Origin: an uncultured Bacteroidota bacterium
GTDB lineage: Bacteria; Bacteroidota; Bacteroidia; 2-12-FULL-35-15
Assembly (NCBI GenBank): GCA_903870175.1
Contig: CAIQBY010000055.1
Coordinates: 1 to 39,932, forward strand
Reading direction: 5' to 3'
Length of the DNA stretch: 39,932 nucleotides
Of this stretch, positions 22,560 through 31,512 are shown piece by piece. How positions within the stretch are numbered: the first letter of the stretch is position 1; each line of letters begins with the position of its first letter. The position numbers and the translations under genes are program-made. The notes under the pieces were generated by a model that ran no database searches, was not told the DNA's origin, and worked only from the letters and a program-made list of their open reading frames with translations.

Positions 22560-24070
22560 AAATATTTTCAGTAGATCAGATTCGCGAAGCGGATAAATAC
22601 ACAATTGAACACGAACCGATTTCTTCAATAGATTTGATGGAAAGAGCTGCTCATGCTTGTTCAGAAAGAATTGAAGACTTGATTGATAGTGAAGATGAAA
22701 TTATTGTTTTTTGCGGCCTTGGGAATAATGGTGGAGATGGTTTAGCAATAGCAAGAATATTAAATGATAGTGGATATAAGGTAAGAATTATTGTTGTTAA
22801 TCACTCAGATAAACACAGTTATAATTTTTCAATTAATTATAAATTAATAAAAGATGAAATAAAACATAATGAGATAAGGTTAGTTGAAGATTTGAAATCG
22901 TTATCTTTTAAAAGCAGAGGAAAAACAATTATTATTGATGCAATTCTTGGTTCTGGTATCAACAAACCTGCACAGGGATTAATTGCTGATTGCATTAATT
23001 ATATTAATGCTCAACGGGTAAAAGTTATTTCAATTAATTTGCCTACCGGTTTATTTTGTGATACTCCAAATGATATAAAGGATGCAATAATAAATGCGGA
23101 TTATACAATGTGTTTTCAGTTTCCGAAACTTTCATTTATGTTCCCGGAAAACACACAATATATTGGCGAATTTAGTCTATTAGACATTGGATTGAGTGAA
23201 AAATATATTCTAGAAACTTCAACGAAGAATTACTTTATAACTAAACAAGATGTTAAGTTATTTCTGAAAACCAGGAATAAAAATGCGCACAAAGGAAATT
23301 TTGGTCATGCATTAATAGTTGCCGGAAGTAAAGGTAAAATCGGGGCTGCCGTACTTGCATCAAAGGCTTGTAATCACAGTGGATCAGGGCTTGTAACAGT
23401 TCATATTCCTGCCTGTGGTTATGATATTATTCAGACTTCCCTACCTGAGGTGATGGCTAATGTGGATACTGAGGACGATTTTATTACAGACAACATCAAC
23501 ATAGAAAAGTATAATGCAATAGGAGTTGGACCTGGCATTGGAACTGAAAAACAATCCGGAAATGTGTTGAAATTATTAATTCAAAACAGCAGCAGCCCAA
23601 TAGTTTTTGATGCCGATGCAATTAATATTCTTTCTGAAAATAAAACTTGGCTTTCATTTATTCCTGCCAACAGTATATTTACTCCTCATATTGGAGAGTT
23701 TGAAAGGCTGGTTGGTAAAGTTTCTCATTCAGCAGAAAGATTAAAACAACAGATTGAGTTTTCAATTAAATATAATGTTTATGTTGTTTTGAAAGGTGCT
23801 CATACTTCAATATCTTCTCCGCTTGGCGAATTGTTTTTTAACTCAACTGGTAATCCTGGGATGGCTACCGGAGGAAGCGGAGACGTGCTCACAGGTATTA
23901 TTACTTCATTAATAGCACAAGGATATTCTTCAAAGGAAGCCTGTATTTTTGGTGTTTATTTACACGGCTTAGCTGGAGATTTCGCTGCAGCCGAAAAGAC
24001 TGAGGAGACAATGATTGCAGGAGATATAATTGAAAACTTGAGTACTGCTTTTAAATTTATCAGAGAATAA
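22556..24070 (+). CDS. nnr: Bifunctional NAD(P)H-hydrate epimerase / ADP-dependent NAD(P)H-hydrate dehydratase
   Basis: The 504 residues join two domains. The YjeF N-terminal epimerase domain (about 1-210) has CGLGNNGGDGLAIAR and AILGSG. The ribokinase-like dehydratase domain (about 225-500) has HKGNFGHALIVAGSKGKIGAA, VGPGIG, DADAINIL and the nucleotide-binding TGGSGDVLTGII. Together they repair the damaged hydrated cofactors NADHX and NADPHX. The gene starts within the stop codon of the DUF2752 gene (ATGA overlap). It ends 19 bp from the convergent TPR gene, with no clear terminator between. Confidence 0.95.
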   Translation: MKIFSVDQIREADKYTIEHEPISSIDLMERAAHACSERIEDLIDSEDEIIVFCGLGNNGGDGLAIARILNDSGYKVRIIVVNHSDKHSYNFSINYKLIKDEIKHNEIRLVEDLKSLSFKSRGKTIIIDAILGSGINKPAQGLIADCINYINAQRVKVISINLPTGLFCDTPNDIKDAIINADYTMCFQFPKLSFMFPENTQYIGEFSLLDIGLSEKYILETSTKNYFITKQDVKLFLKTRNKNAHKGNFGHALIVAGSKGKIGAAVLASKACNHSGSGLVTVHIPACGYDIIQTSLPEVMANVDTEDDFITDNINIEKYNAIGVGPGIGTEKQSGNVLKLLIQNSSSPIVFDADAINILSENKTWLSFIPANSIFTPHIGEFERLVGKVSHSAERLKQQIEFSIKYNVYVVLKGAHTSISSPLGELFFNSTGNPGMATGGSGDVLTGIITSLIAQGYSSKEACIFGVYLHGLAGDFAAAEKTEETMIAGDIIENLSTAFKFIRE

Positions 24071-24089
24071 ATTTATAAATTTATATTAA

Positions 24090-25199
24090 TCAAAATGTTT
24101 CTTGGCAATACTTTTGAATTAACTCATACGCTTTCGCATTATTAAGCCCGTCCGCTTTTTTTAAATCTGCACAGCCACCTTTCCTATCTTTATTTATATA
24201 CCTTATTAAAGCTCTATTAATATACGCTGGGGAATAATCAAACTTGATTTTTATTGCCAAGTCTAAATCTTCTAACCCTCCTGCAATATTTTTTGATTGC
24301 CCTTTTGCCAAGCCTCGATTAGTAAGCGCAATATAATTTTTCGGATCCATTTGAATAACATCGTCAAAATCTCTTATCGAATTTGAGTAATCATTATTAT
24401 TTAATCTGGCTGCTCCACGCAAAATCAATGCATCAATATTATTTGAATCGGACTGCAAAAAATGGGTTAGTTCTTTATCCGCCGATTTATAATCCTCTCC
24501 GTTAAAATATGCTTTTCCTTTCCAAAAATAAGCTTTATTGTAATCCGGATCAATCTCAGTAACTCTATTAAAGTCGGCAAGTGCCAATACATAATCTTTT
24601 TTATAGTTGTTCAATAACATCCCCCTACTGAATAAAACATCAGCATAATTTGGCTTTGTGTCCAAAGCCGCTTCATAATCATCAAATGCCGGCTGTTTGT
24701 TACTGCCTTTCTCCGCAAGCATACCGCGTTGATAATATGCTACAGCATCCGTCACATCCATGCTTATTGCATGTGTAAAATCATTTTTTGCTTCAGTAAA
24801 TTTTTGAAGTGCAACTTCCGCAATCCCACGATCTCTATACGCTTCTCCATGTGTAGAATCTATTTTTATTGCTGTCGTAAAGCTAATAATAGCATCTTTG
24901 TTTTCATCAGTTTTTGATTGTAACAAGCCCATTCTATAGTATGCAACAAAAGATGTTTTATTCAGTTTCAATGCCTTCTTATAATCCTTTAAAGCATCTG
25001 CAAAAAGTTTATCAGCAATTTTCTTTTCTTTCTTTTTAAGATGTACATCGGCAGAATCACACTTATTATTACCCGAAATAATAAGTGCAGTTGGTGCATC
25101 CACTGTGTCTTTCTTTGGCGCAGTTTCTTCCTGAGCATAGGAATTTAAAAAGAAAATCAAAAAGAATAAAGTACATAATATTTTAAATATATTTTTCAT
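24090..25199 (-). CDS. Secreted tetratricopeptide-repeat protein
   Basis: The 369 residues have a signal peptide (about 1-22, ending NSYAQ) and then about eight TPR units over residues 50-365. Examples are ALKDYKKALKLNKTSFVAYYRMG, AYRDRGIAEVALQKFTEAKNDF and ALTNRGLAKGQSKNIAGG. It ends with a short GGCADLKKA motif often found in Bacteroidota TPR proteins. TPRs bind proteins; the partner is unknown. The ATG directly follows the TAA of the upstream propeller gene (TAAATG), so the two are almost certainly one translational unit and may act together outside the cytoplasm. Confidence 0.85.
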   Translation of the reverse strand: MKNIFKILCTLFFLIFFLNSYAQEETAPKKDTVDAPTALIISGNNKCDSADVHLKKKEKKIADKLFADALKDYKKALKLNKTSFVAYYRMGLLQSKTDENKDAIISFTTAIKIDSTHGEAYRDRGIAEVALQKFTEAKNDFTHAISMDVTDAVAYYQRGMLAEKGSNKQPAFDDYEAALDTKPNYADVLFSRGMLLNNYKKDYVLALADFNRVTEIDPDYNKAYFWKGKAYFNGEDYKSADKELTHFLQSDSNNIDALILRGAARLNNNDYSNSIRDFDDVIQMDPKNYIALTNRGLAKGQSKNIAGGLEDLDLAIKIKFDYSPAYINRALIRYINKDRKGGCADLKKADGLNNAKAYELIQKYCQETF

Positions 25200-26495
25200 T
25201 TAATCTGCTTTCAATTTAATTATCCAATAATCAAAATTTCCTTTGTTGGAAATTACATCACCATCTTTTGATTTGGAATAAGCTCCTATAATATATCCAC
25301 CATCAGTTGTTTGATGAATTGAACTTGCAATTTCTATATCTTTTCCGCCTAAACATTTTTGCCAGACAATTTCCCCTGTTTCATTCAGTTTCACAATCCA
25401 GACATCACTACTGCCATGATTGCCATTTACATCTCCGTCTTTGGAATTAGTACTTCCAGCCAATATATATCCACCATCTTTAGTTTGTTCAATTGAATTA
25501 ATTGCATCATTTTCTTTTCCTCCCAGGCATCTCTGCCAAACTATAGTACCTGTACTATCAGTTTTTATAACCCAACCGTCTGATTGCCCATGGTTGCCTT
25601 TCACATCACCATCATTTGAAGACGTGGTTCCGCCAATAATATAACCATGGTCTTTCGTTTGATAAATTGAATACCCGAAATCAAGACTCGTGCCTCCAAG
25701 ACATTTTTGCCATTGTTTCGTCCCGTCATTATATAATTTCAATAGCCAGCAATCAGAACTGCCGTGATTTCCATTAACATCAAAATTATTTGAACTTGTA
25801 TAACCGATAACTGCATATCCTCCATCCGTTGTTAAAATCACCGAAGTTGCTTCATCCGAGCCGCTTCCGCCATAAGTGCTTTCCCATTTTATTATTCCGT
25901 TTCCATTAATTTTCATAACCCAAAAATCATTCCCACCCAAGCTATGCTTCATGCTATACCCTGTTCCATTTCCCCAGCCTGCAACAATAAATCCCCTGTC
26001 GGCAGTTTGTTTTATCGATTTTGCATTATCATCAGCCCTGCCTCCAAATGTTTTATCCCACTGAAGAGTTTGATTAGGACTTATTTTACTTACCCAATAA
26101 TCATCATTGCCATGAGAACCTGTTTCATTTCCATTTTTAAACATTGTCCGTCCCGCCATAACATAAAATTTATCCTTTGTCTCAATAATATCATTTGCCT
26201 GATGGTCAGTTTCTCCTCCAAAGCATTTTTTCCAGTCAACATTGCCTTTATCAGTAAGTTTTAGTATCCAGCAATTTAATTTTCCTTTATTATCCGTCAC
26301 ATCACCATCAACTGATTCACTACCGCCAGAAACGAGGAACTCTCCATCAGCTGTTTGAATTACTGCCGTCACCTTATCTTCTCCCGAACCGCCAAAAGAT
26401 TTTTGCCATTCAATTTCCGGTGCTTGCGAAAAACACAATGATGTGCTAAAGAAAAGTAAAATTAAAATATTCAATAATGATGTTATATTTTTCAT
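25200..26495 (-). CDS. Secreted seven-repeat beta-propeller-like protein
   Basis: The preferred start is ATG 26495 (MKNITSLLNILILLFF, signal peptide ending CFSQ), giving 431 residues; an upstream in-frame start adds ten unlikely residues. Seven repeats of about 57 residues fill the mature protein. Each has the plan GGxxxDxAxSIxQTxDGGYIIxGxxxSxDGDVxGNHGxSDxWIxKLxxxGxIxWQKC. The short piece before repeat 1 (EIEWQKS) equals the last strand of a repeat, and repeat 7 lacks that strand. This is the closure expected of a seven-bladed propeller. No sorting domain is present. The function is unknown. Confidence 0.82.
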   Translation of the reverse strand: MKNITSLLNILILLFFSTSLCFSQAPEIEWQKSFGGSGEDKVTAVIQTADGEFLVSGGSESVDGDVTDNKGKLNCWILKLTDKGNVDWKKCFGGETDHQANDIIETKDKFYVMAGRTMFKNGNETGSHGNDDYWVSKISPNQTLQWDKTFGGRADDNAKSIKQTADRGFIVAGWGNGTGYSMKHSLGGNDFWVMKINGNGIIKWESTYGGSGSDEATSVILTTDGGYAVIGYTSSNNFDVNGNHGSSDCWLLKLYNDGTKQWQKCLGGTSLDFGYSIYQTKDHGYIIGGTTSSNDGDVKGNHGQSDGWVIKTDSTGTIVWQRCLGGKENDAINSIEQTKDGGYILAGSTNSKDGDVNGNHGSSDVWIVKLNETGEIVWQKCLGGKDIEIASSIHQTTDGGYIIGAYSKSKDGDVISNKGNFDYWIIKLKAD

Positions 26496-26522
26496 AATCA
26501 GTTTGCAACAATAAATGTGGTT

Positions 26523-26530
26523 CAAAGATA
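26523..26530 (-). promoter_or_regulatory. -7 element (TATCTTTG) of the propeller-TPR operon
   Basis: Minus-strand TATCTTTG fits TAnnTTTG, 28 bp before the start at 26495. No -33 TTG is found at standard spacing. Confidence 0.45.
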
Positions 26531-26692
26531 ATATAAATTGATAGTTCTATTTCTTCAATATTTCATTTAATTTATATTATTAATGATTAAGAAAAACAAC
26601 AATTTAGTACTTCACGCTTGCAAATTATCCGCAACCCTTCTGATTTTTTATTTAACATCTTTAGCAGATAAATTATTAATATTGGAAAGTAA

Positions 26693-26923
26693 AATTCCCA
26701 CTTCAAAAACGAAAATTCGCACTTCGTTGCCTTCAATTTGTACTTCGATTTCTTCAATTCGCACATTGAAAACAAAAATTCCCATTTTGACTTCTTCAAT
26801 TCGCACTTTGAAAACAAAAATTCCCACTTTGATTTCTTCAATTCGCACTTTGAAAACAAAAATTCGCATATTGAAAACAAAAATTCGCACTTCGTTGCCT
26901 TCAATTTGCACTTTGAAAAAGTG
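26693..26923. repeat. 21-bp tandem array C (11 units, two alternating types)
   Basis: Units start every 21 bp from 26693 to 26903 and begin AATTCSCACTT or AATTTG. One type ends TTGAAAACAAA and the other TTGATTTCTTC or TCGTTGCCTTC. In the middle of the array the types alternate. A/T tracts recur every 21 bp, in phase with the DNA helix. The array lies between the divergent propeller operon and glutamate dehydrogenase, 198 bp from the former. Heptad ORFs are open on both strands, with no sign of real coding. Confidence 0.92.
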
Positions 26924-27241
26924 GTTTCAAAAAGTCCAAAAAGTGGCATGCTCTATACTCATACACTTTATTGTCGATAATGAGTTAAATTTCATCATTC
27001 GTCGAAAATCACCCTTTTCACATGTCCGGTAAACCAAACTTAAAGCGAGGTCAAAAACAAATTCACTGAAACAAACATTTACCCTCATATCCATAAGTTA
27101 TTCAATAATTTTATAGGTAAGTCCATATTAATTTTATTTAACCGATAAATGACATTAATTATATCCTGACATAATATTTTTTTATAAATTCGCACACCCA
27201 AAAAAAGGGAAGATAAGTTTAAGAGTAAATTTTATATAAAA
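26924..27241. other. Intergenic region upstream of glutamate dehydrogenase
   Basis: About 320 bp without a credible gene. A weak -7-like sequence (TAAATTCG, one mismatch, around 27186) is the only promoter candidate for the downstream gene. No riboswitch-like structure was recognised. Confidence 0.45.
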
Positions 27242-28522
27242 ATGACAGTAAAAACAATGGAACCAAAAGCAGAACATCACGAAAGCAGTATGTTTGAAGC
27301 AGTTTTAGCACGATTAGATGTTGCTGCAAAAATTTATGGATTATCAGAAGAAGTAGCCAATGTATTAAGAAACCCGCAAAAACAAGTAAAAGTAAGTTTA
27401 CCTGTAATGCTGGATAACGGAAAAGTACAGGTATTTGAAGGTTTCCGTACAGTTCATTCTACAGTATTAGGCCCATCCAAAGGAGGTATCCGTTATGCTA
27501 TGGATGTAAATGACGATGAAGTAAAAGCGCTTTCTGCATGGATGACATTCAAATGTGCAGTAGCTAATTTACCTTATGGAGGTGCAAAAGGCGGCATCAA
27601 ATGCGATCCTCGTAAAATGAGCGTTACCGAATTAGAAAGATTGACAAAAGCATATACAATCGCAATGGCTGATGTTTTCGGCCCTGACAGAGACATTCCG
27701 GCTCCCGATATGGGAACCAGCGGAAGAGAAATGGCTTGGCTGGTTGACGCATACAATAAAGTTCATCGCGGCGATTTCCCTGGCGTAACAACCGGAAAGC
27801 CTGTTGGTTTAGGTGGTTCATTAGGTAGAGATGCTGCTACCGGACGTGGTGTGATGGTTGCAACTCTTGCTGCATTAAAGAAAATGAATTTGGATCCTAA
27901 AAATGTTACTGCAGCTGTTCAGGGATTTGGTAATGTTGGTTCACATGCTGCTCGTTTATTAAGCGAACAGGGAATTAAAGTATGTGCAATAGGCGACCAT
28001 ACAGCTACTTTTTGGAATGAAAAAGGAATTGATGTTCATGCTGCTTTGCGTTATGCAAAAGAAAACGGAGGAATATTAAAAGGATTTACCGGTGGTGTCG
28101 AAATAATAAATACAGAATTGCTTACTGCAAATGTTGATGTTTTAGTTCCTGCTGCTTTGCAAAATGTAATTACTGAAGAAATCGCAACTCAAATAAAAGC
28201 TAAATTAATTGTTGAAGGTGCTAACGGACCTACAACTCCTGAAGCTGATCATATTTTAAATGAGAAGAAAATAATTGTTGTTCCCGATATCCTTGCAAAT
28301 GGAGGAGGAGTTACAGTTTCCTATTTCGAATGGGTTCAAAATAAATCCGGTTATTACTGGCCGGAAGAAGAAGTAAATACAAAGCACGATGCTTCCATGA
28401 ATCTTGCATTTGAAACTGTTTGGGATAATACAACTCAGTTTAAAACTTCTATGCGTATAGGTGCTTATATTACTGCTTTGAAAAAAGTAGAATTAGGAAT
28501 AAAAGCGAAAGGTGTTTTTTAA
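27242..28522 (+). CDS. gdhA: Glutamate dehydrogenase (hexameric, GudB/RocG-like)
   Basis: The 426 residues match NAD(P)-dependent hexameric glutamate dehydrogenase in length. Motifs are LGPSKGGIRY, MTFKCAVANLPYGGAKGGI (substrate and catalytic lysines), DIPAPDMGTSGREMAW, the cofactor-binding VQGFGNVGSHAA and EGANGPTTPEAD. It interconverts glutamate with 2-oxoglutarate and ammonia. The sequence is of the catabolic type, not the longer E. coli GdhA type, but cofactor preference cannot be read by eye. A strong terminator follows directly, so it is likely monocistronic. Confidence 0.95.
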   Translation: MTVKTMEPKAEHHESSMFEAVLARLDVAAKIYGLSEEVANVLRNPQKQVKVSLPVMLDNGKVQVFEGFRTVHSTVLGPSKGGIRYAMDVNDDEVKALSAWMTFKCAVANLPYGGAKGGIKCDPRKMSVTELERLTKAYTIAMADVFGPDRDIPAPDMGTSGREMAWLVDAYNKVHRGDFPGVTTGKPVGLGGSLGRDAATGRGVMVATLAALKKMNLDPKNVTAAVQGFGNVGSHAARLLSEQGIKVCAIGDHTATFWNEKGIDVHAALRYAKENGGILKGFTGGVEIINTELLTANVDVLVPAALQNVITEEIATQIKAKLIVEGANGPTTPEADHILNEKKIIVVPDILANGGGVTVSYFEWVQNKSGYYWPEEEVNTKHDASMNLAFETVWDNTTQFKTSMRIGAYITALKKVELGIKAKGVF

Positions 28523-28544
28523 TTAATACTTATTATAGTAGATT

Positions 28545-28580
28545 AAAAATCCTCCTTCTGAAAAGAAGGGGGATTTTTTT
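28545..28580 (+). terminator. Intrinsic terminator after glutamate dehydrogenase
   Basis: A stem of about 15 bp (AAAAATCCTCCTTCT / AGAAGGGGGATTTTT, one G-T pair) with a GAAA tetraloop and a T-run lies 23 bp after the stop codon. Confidence 0.9.
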
Positions 28581-28767
28581 ATTCAAAAAGTTAGGGTTAT
28601 CATTTTAAATGTGCTTAACTTCTTTTTTTTTTATTGAATGTCAATTAAAAATATACCTTTATAAAAAATTTAAATAAGTTTGTTCCGATTGAAAGTATTA
28701 TTTGTTTAATCGAATGGCAAAAAACTAAAACATCAAATTAAAATAGACTTTAACCTAAAAAACAAAC

Positions 28768-30789
28768 ATGAAAAAAACTACATTTATCATTTTCTTTTTA
28801 TTTACGATTTATTATAATCCTCTTGCTGCTCAGTCTCAACGAGTACCTTTGACTGTCATAGGAAATTCGACTGTTTGTGTAGGTTCGTCTCAAACCTATT
28901 CGGTAACTGCTGTGTCCGGTGCCAATCCTAATGGATATGTTTGGACTATGCCTTCGGGTTGGACTGGTGCTTCTTCTTTAAATTATATTGTTGCAACTGC
29001 AGGCTCAAGTGGTATCATCACAGTTACAGCATCAACTGGAGTTACTGGGTCAATAACCATTACTGTAATTACTGCTCCTGCTCAGCCCGGAACAATTTCT
29101 GGAAGTGCAAGTTTTTGCCCTAATAGTTCCAACACATATTCTGTATCACCAGTAACAAATGCCACTTCATATACCTGGACTTTACCTTCCGGTTGGACAG
29201 GTTCATCCAGTACTAATTCAATTACTGCTGCGGCTGGTACTATAGGAGGCACTATTTCCGTTACTGCCGATAATGCTTGTGGTTCCAGTGTTGCACGTAC
29301 TATTACAGTTACTCCTCTTACTGCTCCGGCACAGCCTGGTACTATTACAGGAAATGTTACAATGTGTGCAGGTACTACTCAAAATTATTCTATATCTTCT
29401 GTCTCAGGAGCAGCTTCATATACTTGGTCTTTTCCTTCAGGATGGTCAGGTTCGTCAACTACCACTGCTGTTTCAGCAACTGCAGGCACTACCGGCAATG
29501 TTTCTGTAACAGCCAACAATGCACAATGCCCAAGTATTCCCCGCACACTGGCTGTTACTGTAACTACTATCCCAATAGCGTCAACTTCAATGAATGGACC
29601 CGATTCATTATGTGCAGGTGCCAGTCTTTCATATTTTGCCAATCCGGTTTCAAACGCGACCTCATATAACTGGACATTGCCGGCAGGTTCTACAGGTACT
29701 TCCACTACCGATAATATTAATGTTACCTTTGGAAGCGTTAGTGGTAATATTCAGGTTACCGCTTCAAACACTTGCGGAACCGGCCCAGCTTTTAGTTATC
29801 CTATTACTGTTAAGCCTCTTCCGGCGCAGCCTGTGAGTATTTTAGGAAATATTACTCTTTGTGCCAATACGAATCAAACATATACTATTGTTCCTGTTTC
29901 CGGCGCTGCATCTTATACCTGGACACTTCCATCAGGTTGGACAGGTACTTCCACTTCCGATACAATCCATGTTACTGCAGGAACTCTCGGCGGAACTATT
30001 TTCGTGAAAGGAATCAATGGTGCTTGTATAGGACAGGTTCAGGTACTTAACCTAAGCATTACGCCTGTTCCCAATCAGCCAGGCGCAATAACAGGTTCAA
30101 TATCTGTTTGCGATGGAAGCACTCATACGTACTCAATTTCGCCTGTAACCAATGCTAACAGCTATATCTGGACCACTCCTGCCGGATGGACAGGAACTTC
30201 TACAACAAACAGTATCACTGTGGTTGAACACACTACATCAGGAAGAATTACTGTTGCACCCATTGGTACATGCGGAACAGGTACTCCTCAAACCGATAGT
30301 ATTACTGTTAATCCATTGCCATCCACTCCTGTTATTACCGGCAACGGATATGTGCTTACTTCAAGTGCAACCTCCGGAAACCAATGGTATCTCAATGGTT
30401 CGGCAATTACAGGTGCCACCTCTCAATTCGATACTATATCAATGCCCGGCGCATATACTGTTATTGTTACTGATATACATGGATGTACTTCAGCCACATC
30501 GGCAATACATGATAATACGGGCATTGCCGAATATCTGCAGAACAACTTATTTACGCTATTCCCAAATCCTTCTCACGATATTATTAATATTACTGTTAAT
30601 ACAGATAAAACTGTTGAAAAGGTTTATATTACTGATGTCTTGGGAAAAACAATAAGAACAGTTAACGCGAAAGCACTTCACCAAAATGCCGATTATTCAA
30701 TTGATGTTAAAGAGATGAATAAAGGTATTTATTTCCTTTCTCTTCAGATAGAAGGGCAAGTAATAACTAAAAAGATTATCATCGATTAA
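28768..30789 (+). CDS. T9SS-exported surface protein with repeated Ig/PKD-like modules
   Basis: The 673 residues begin with a signal peptide (MKKTTFIIFFLFTIYYNPLAAQ). About six modules of roughly 80-85 residues follow, each with ITGNxxxCxGxxxxYSIxPVxxAxSYxWTLPSGWTGxSxTxSI. One conserved cysteine near each module start may pair with a second where present. The C-terminal domain (about 600-673) is a type A T9SS sorting domain: LFTLFPNPSHDIINI, YITDVLGKTI, MNKGIYFLSLQIEG. The modular Ig/PKD-like build suggests a surface adhesin or carbohydrate-binding stalk, but no catalytic module is seen. A terminator follows at 30812. Confidence 0.88.
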   Translation: MKKTTFIIFFLFTIYYNPLAAQSQRVPLTVIGNSTVCVGSSQTYSVTAVSGANPNGYVWTMPSGWTGASSLNYIVATAGSSGIITVTASTGVTGSITITVITAPAQPGTISGSASFCPNSSNTYSVSPVTNATSYTWTLPSGWTGSSSTNSITAAAGTIGGTISVTADNACGSSVARTITVTPLTAPAQPGTITGNVTMCAGTTQNYSISSVSGAASYTWSFPSGWSGSSTTTAVSATAGTTGNVSVTANNAQCPSIPRTLAVTVTTIPIASTSMNGPDSLCAGASLSYFANPVSNATSYNWTLPAGSTGTSTTDNINVTFGSVSGNIQVTASNTCGTGPAFSYPITVKPLPAQPVSILGNITLCANTNQTYTIVPVSGAASYTWTLPSGWTGTSTSDTIHVTAGTLGGTIFVKGINGACIGQVQVLNLSITPVPNQPGAITGSISVCDGSTHTYSISPVTNANSYIWTTPAGWTGTSTTNSITVVEHTTSGRITVAPIGTCGTGTPQTDSITVNPLPSTPVITGNGYVLTSSATSGNQWYLNGSAITGATSQFDTISMPGAYTVIVTDIHGCTSATSAIHDNTGIAEYLQNNLFTLFPNPSHDIINITVNTDKTVEKVYITDVLGKTIRTVNAKALHQNADYSIDVKEMNKGIYFLSLQIEGQVITKKIIID

Positions 30790-30811
30790 ACAATTATAAC
30801 AGTCATTAATT

Positions 30812-30855
30812 ACAAAGTCCCGATTCGAATATACCGAATCGGGACTTTGTGTTTT
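30812..30855 (+). terminator. Intrinsic terminator after the T9SS cargo gene
   Basis: A perfect 16-bp stem (ACAAAGTCCCGATTCG / CGAATCGGGACTTTGT) with a 7-nt loop is followed by GTTTTA. It lies 23 bp after the stop codon. Confidence 0.88.
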
Positions 30856-31512
30856 ATTAAAAATAGTAGTTTTGGCGACCTGACATTCTTTAGTTACGAA
30901 AGATTCTTCCCCGCTTTCCCCTTCAATCTTTTATCTGCCCCCAAAAGGCAGATAAATGTATTTTAGGTGCAATCGCGTGCAGGCAGAAATGTGGAATAAT
31001 TACTAAAAATTTAGTGCTGGCATTACAATTTTAAATGGTTGAAAAATCTTTCTAAACAATATAAGTCTAAAAAATGACTATTCAAATTTATTAGATAAGC
31101 TTAAGCATCCAAAATTTCAGCATTTTCATTAAATTGTAAAAAGTGAAATTCTTTTTTGAAGGCACTAGTGAAAAAAAACTGGTGGCATAAATCTTCAGCT
31201 ATTCCTGTAGTGAAAAAAACTAGTGCCATAAATCAAAATTCACCTCACTTCCATTTTTTAAAAGCTCCACAAATACGTTTTAAAAGCGTTTTTTAATTTT
31301 AGAGTGTATTGGAAGTATTTAAATCAGATGTTGATTTAAGAAGGTTTTTAGGTTTTGAAGGGATTTATTGTTTTTTACTTCTTATGTATATGAGTAAAAT
31401 AATGGAATGTTGTGAAGTAGGTTTAGTCAAAGATATTAAATTTTAAAATTTGAAAATGAAAGGAGTGTTAAAATCATTTTCAAAGTGACATATCTTCAAA
31501 TTTTCAAATCCC
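30856..31512. other. Long intergenic region with palindromes and a 42-bp duplication
   Basis: About 650 bp with no credible gene lie between the convergent cargo gene and lpxA. A 10-bp perfect hairpin is at 30930-30956 (TTTATCTGCC / GGCAGATAAA). A diverged direct repeat with 42-bp offset starts at 31166 and 31208 (TAGTGAAAAAAAC...GGCATAAATC). An 11-bp inverted repeat at 31449-31459 and 31474-31484 (TTTGAAAATGA / TCATTTTCAAA), 29 bp from the lpxA stop, could help end the lpx transcript. Confidence 0.5.

Noticed and set aside
26583..27032. Overlapping plus and minus ORFs across array C as coding regions
   Set aside because: Four competing frames are open over the same repeats; none has recognisable domains, and the flanking parts look like random AT-rich sequence.
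29277..30655. Several overlapping ORFs within the T9SS cargo gene
   Set aside because: They are frame-shifted shadows of the repeated Ig/PKD-like modules and inherit their periodicity.
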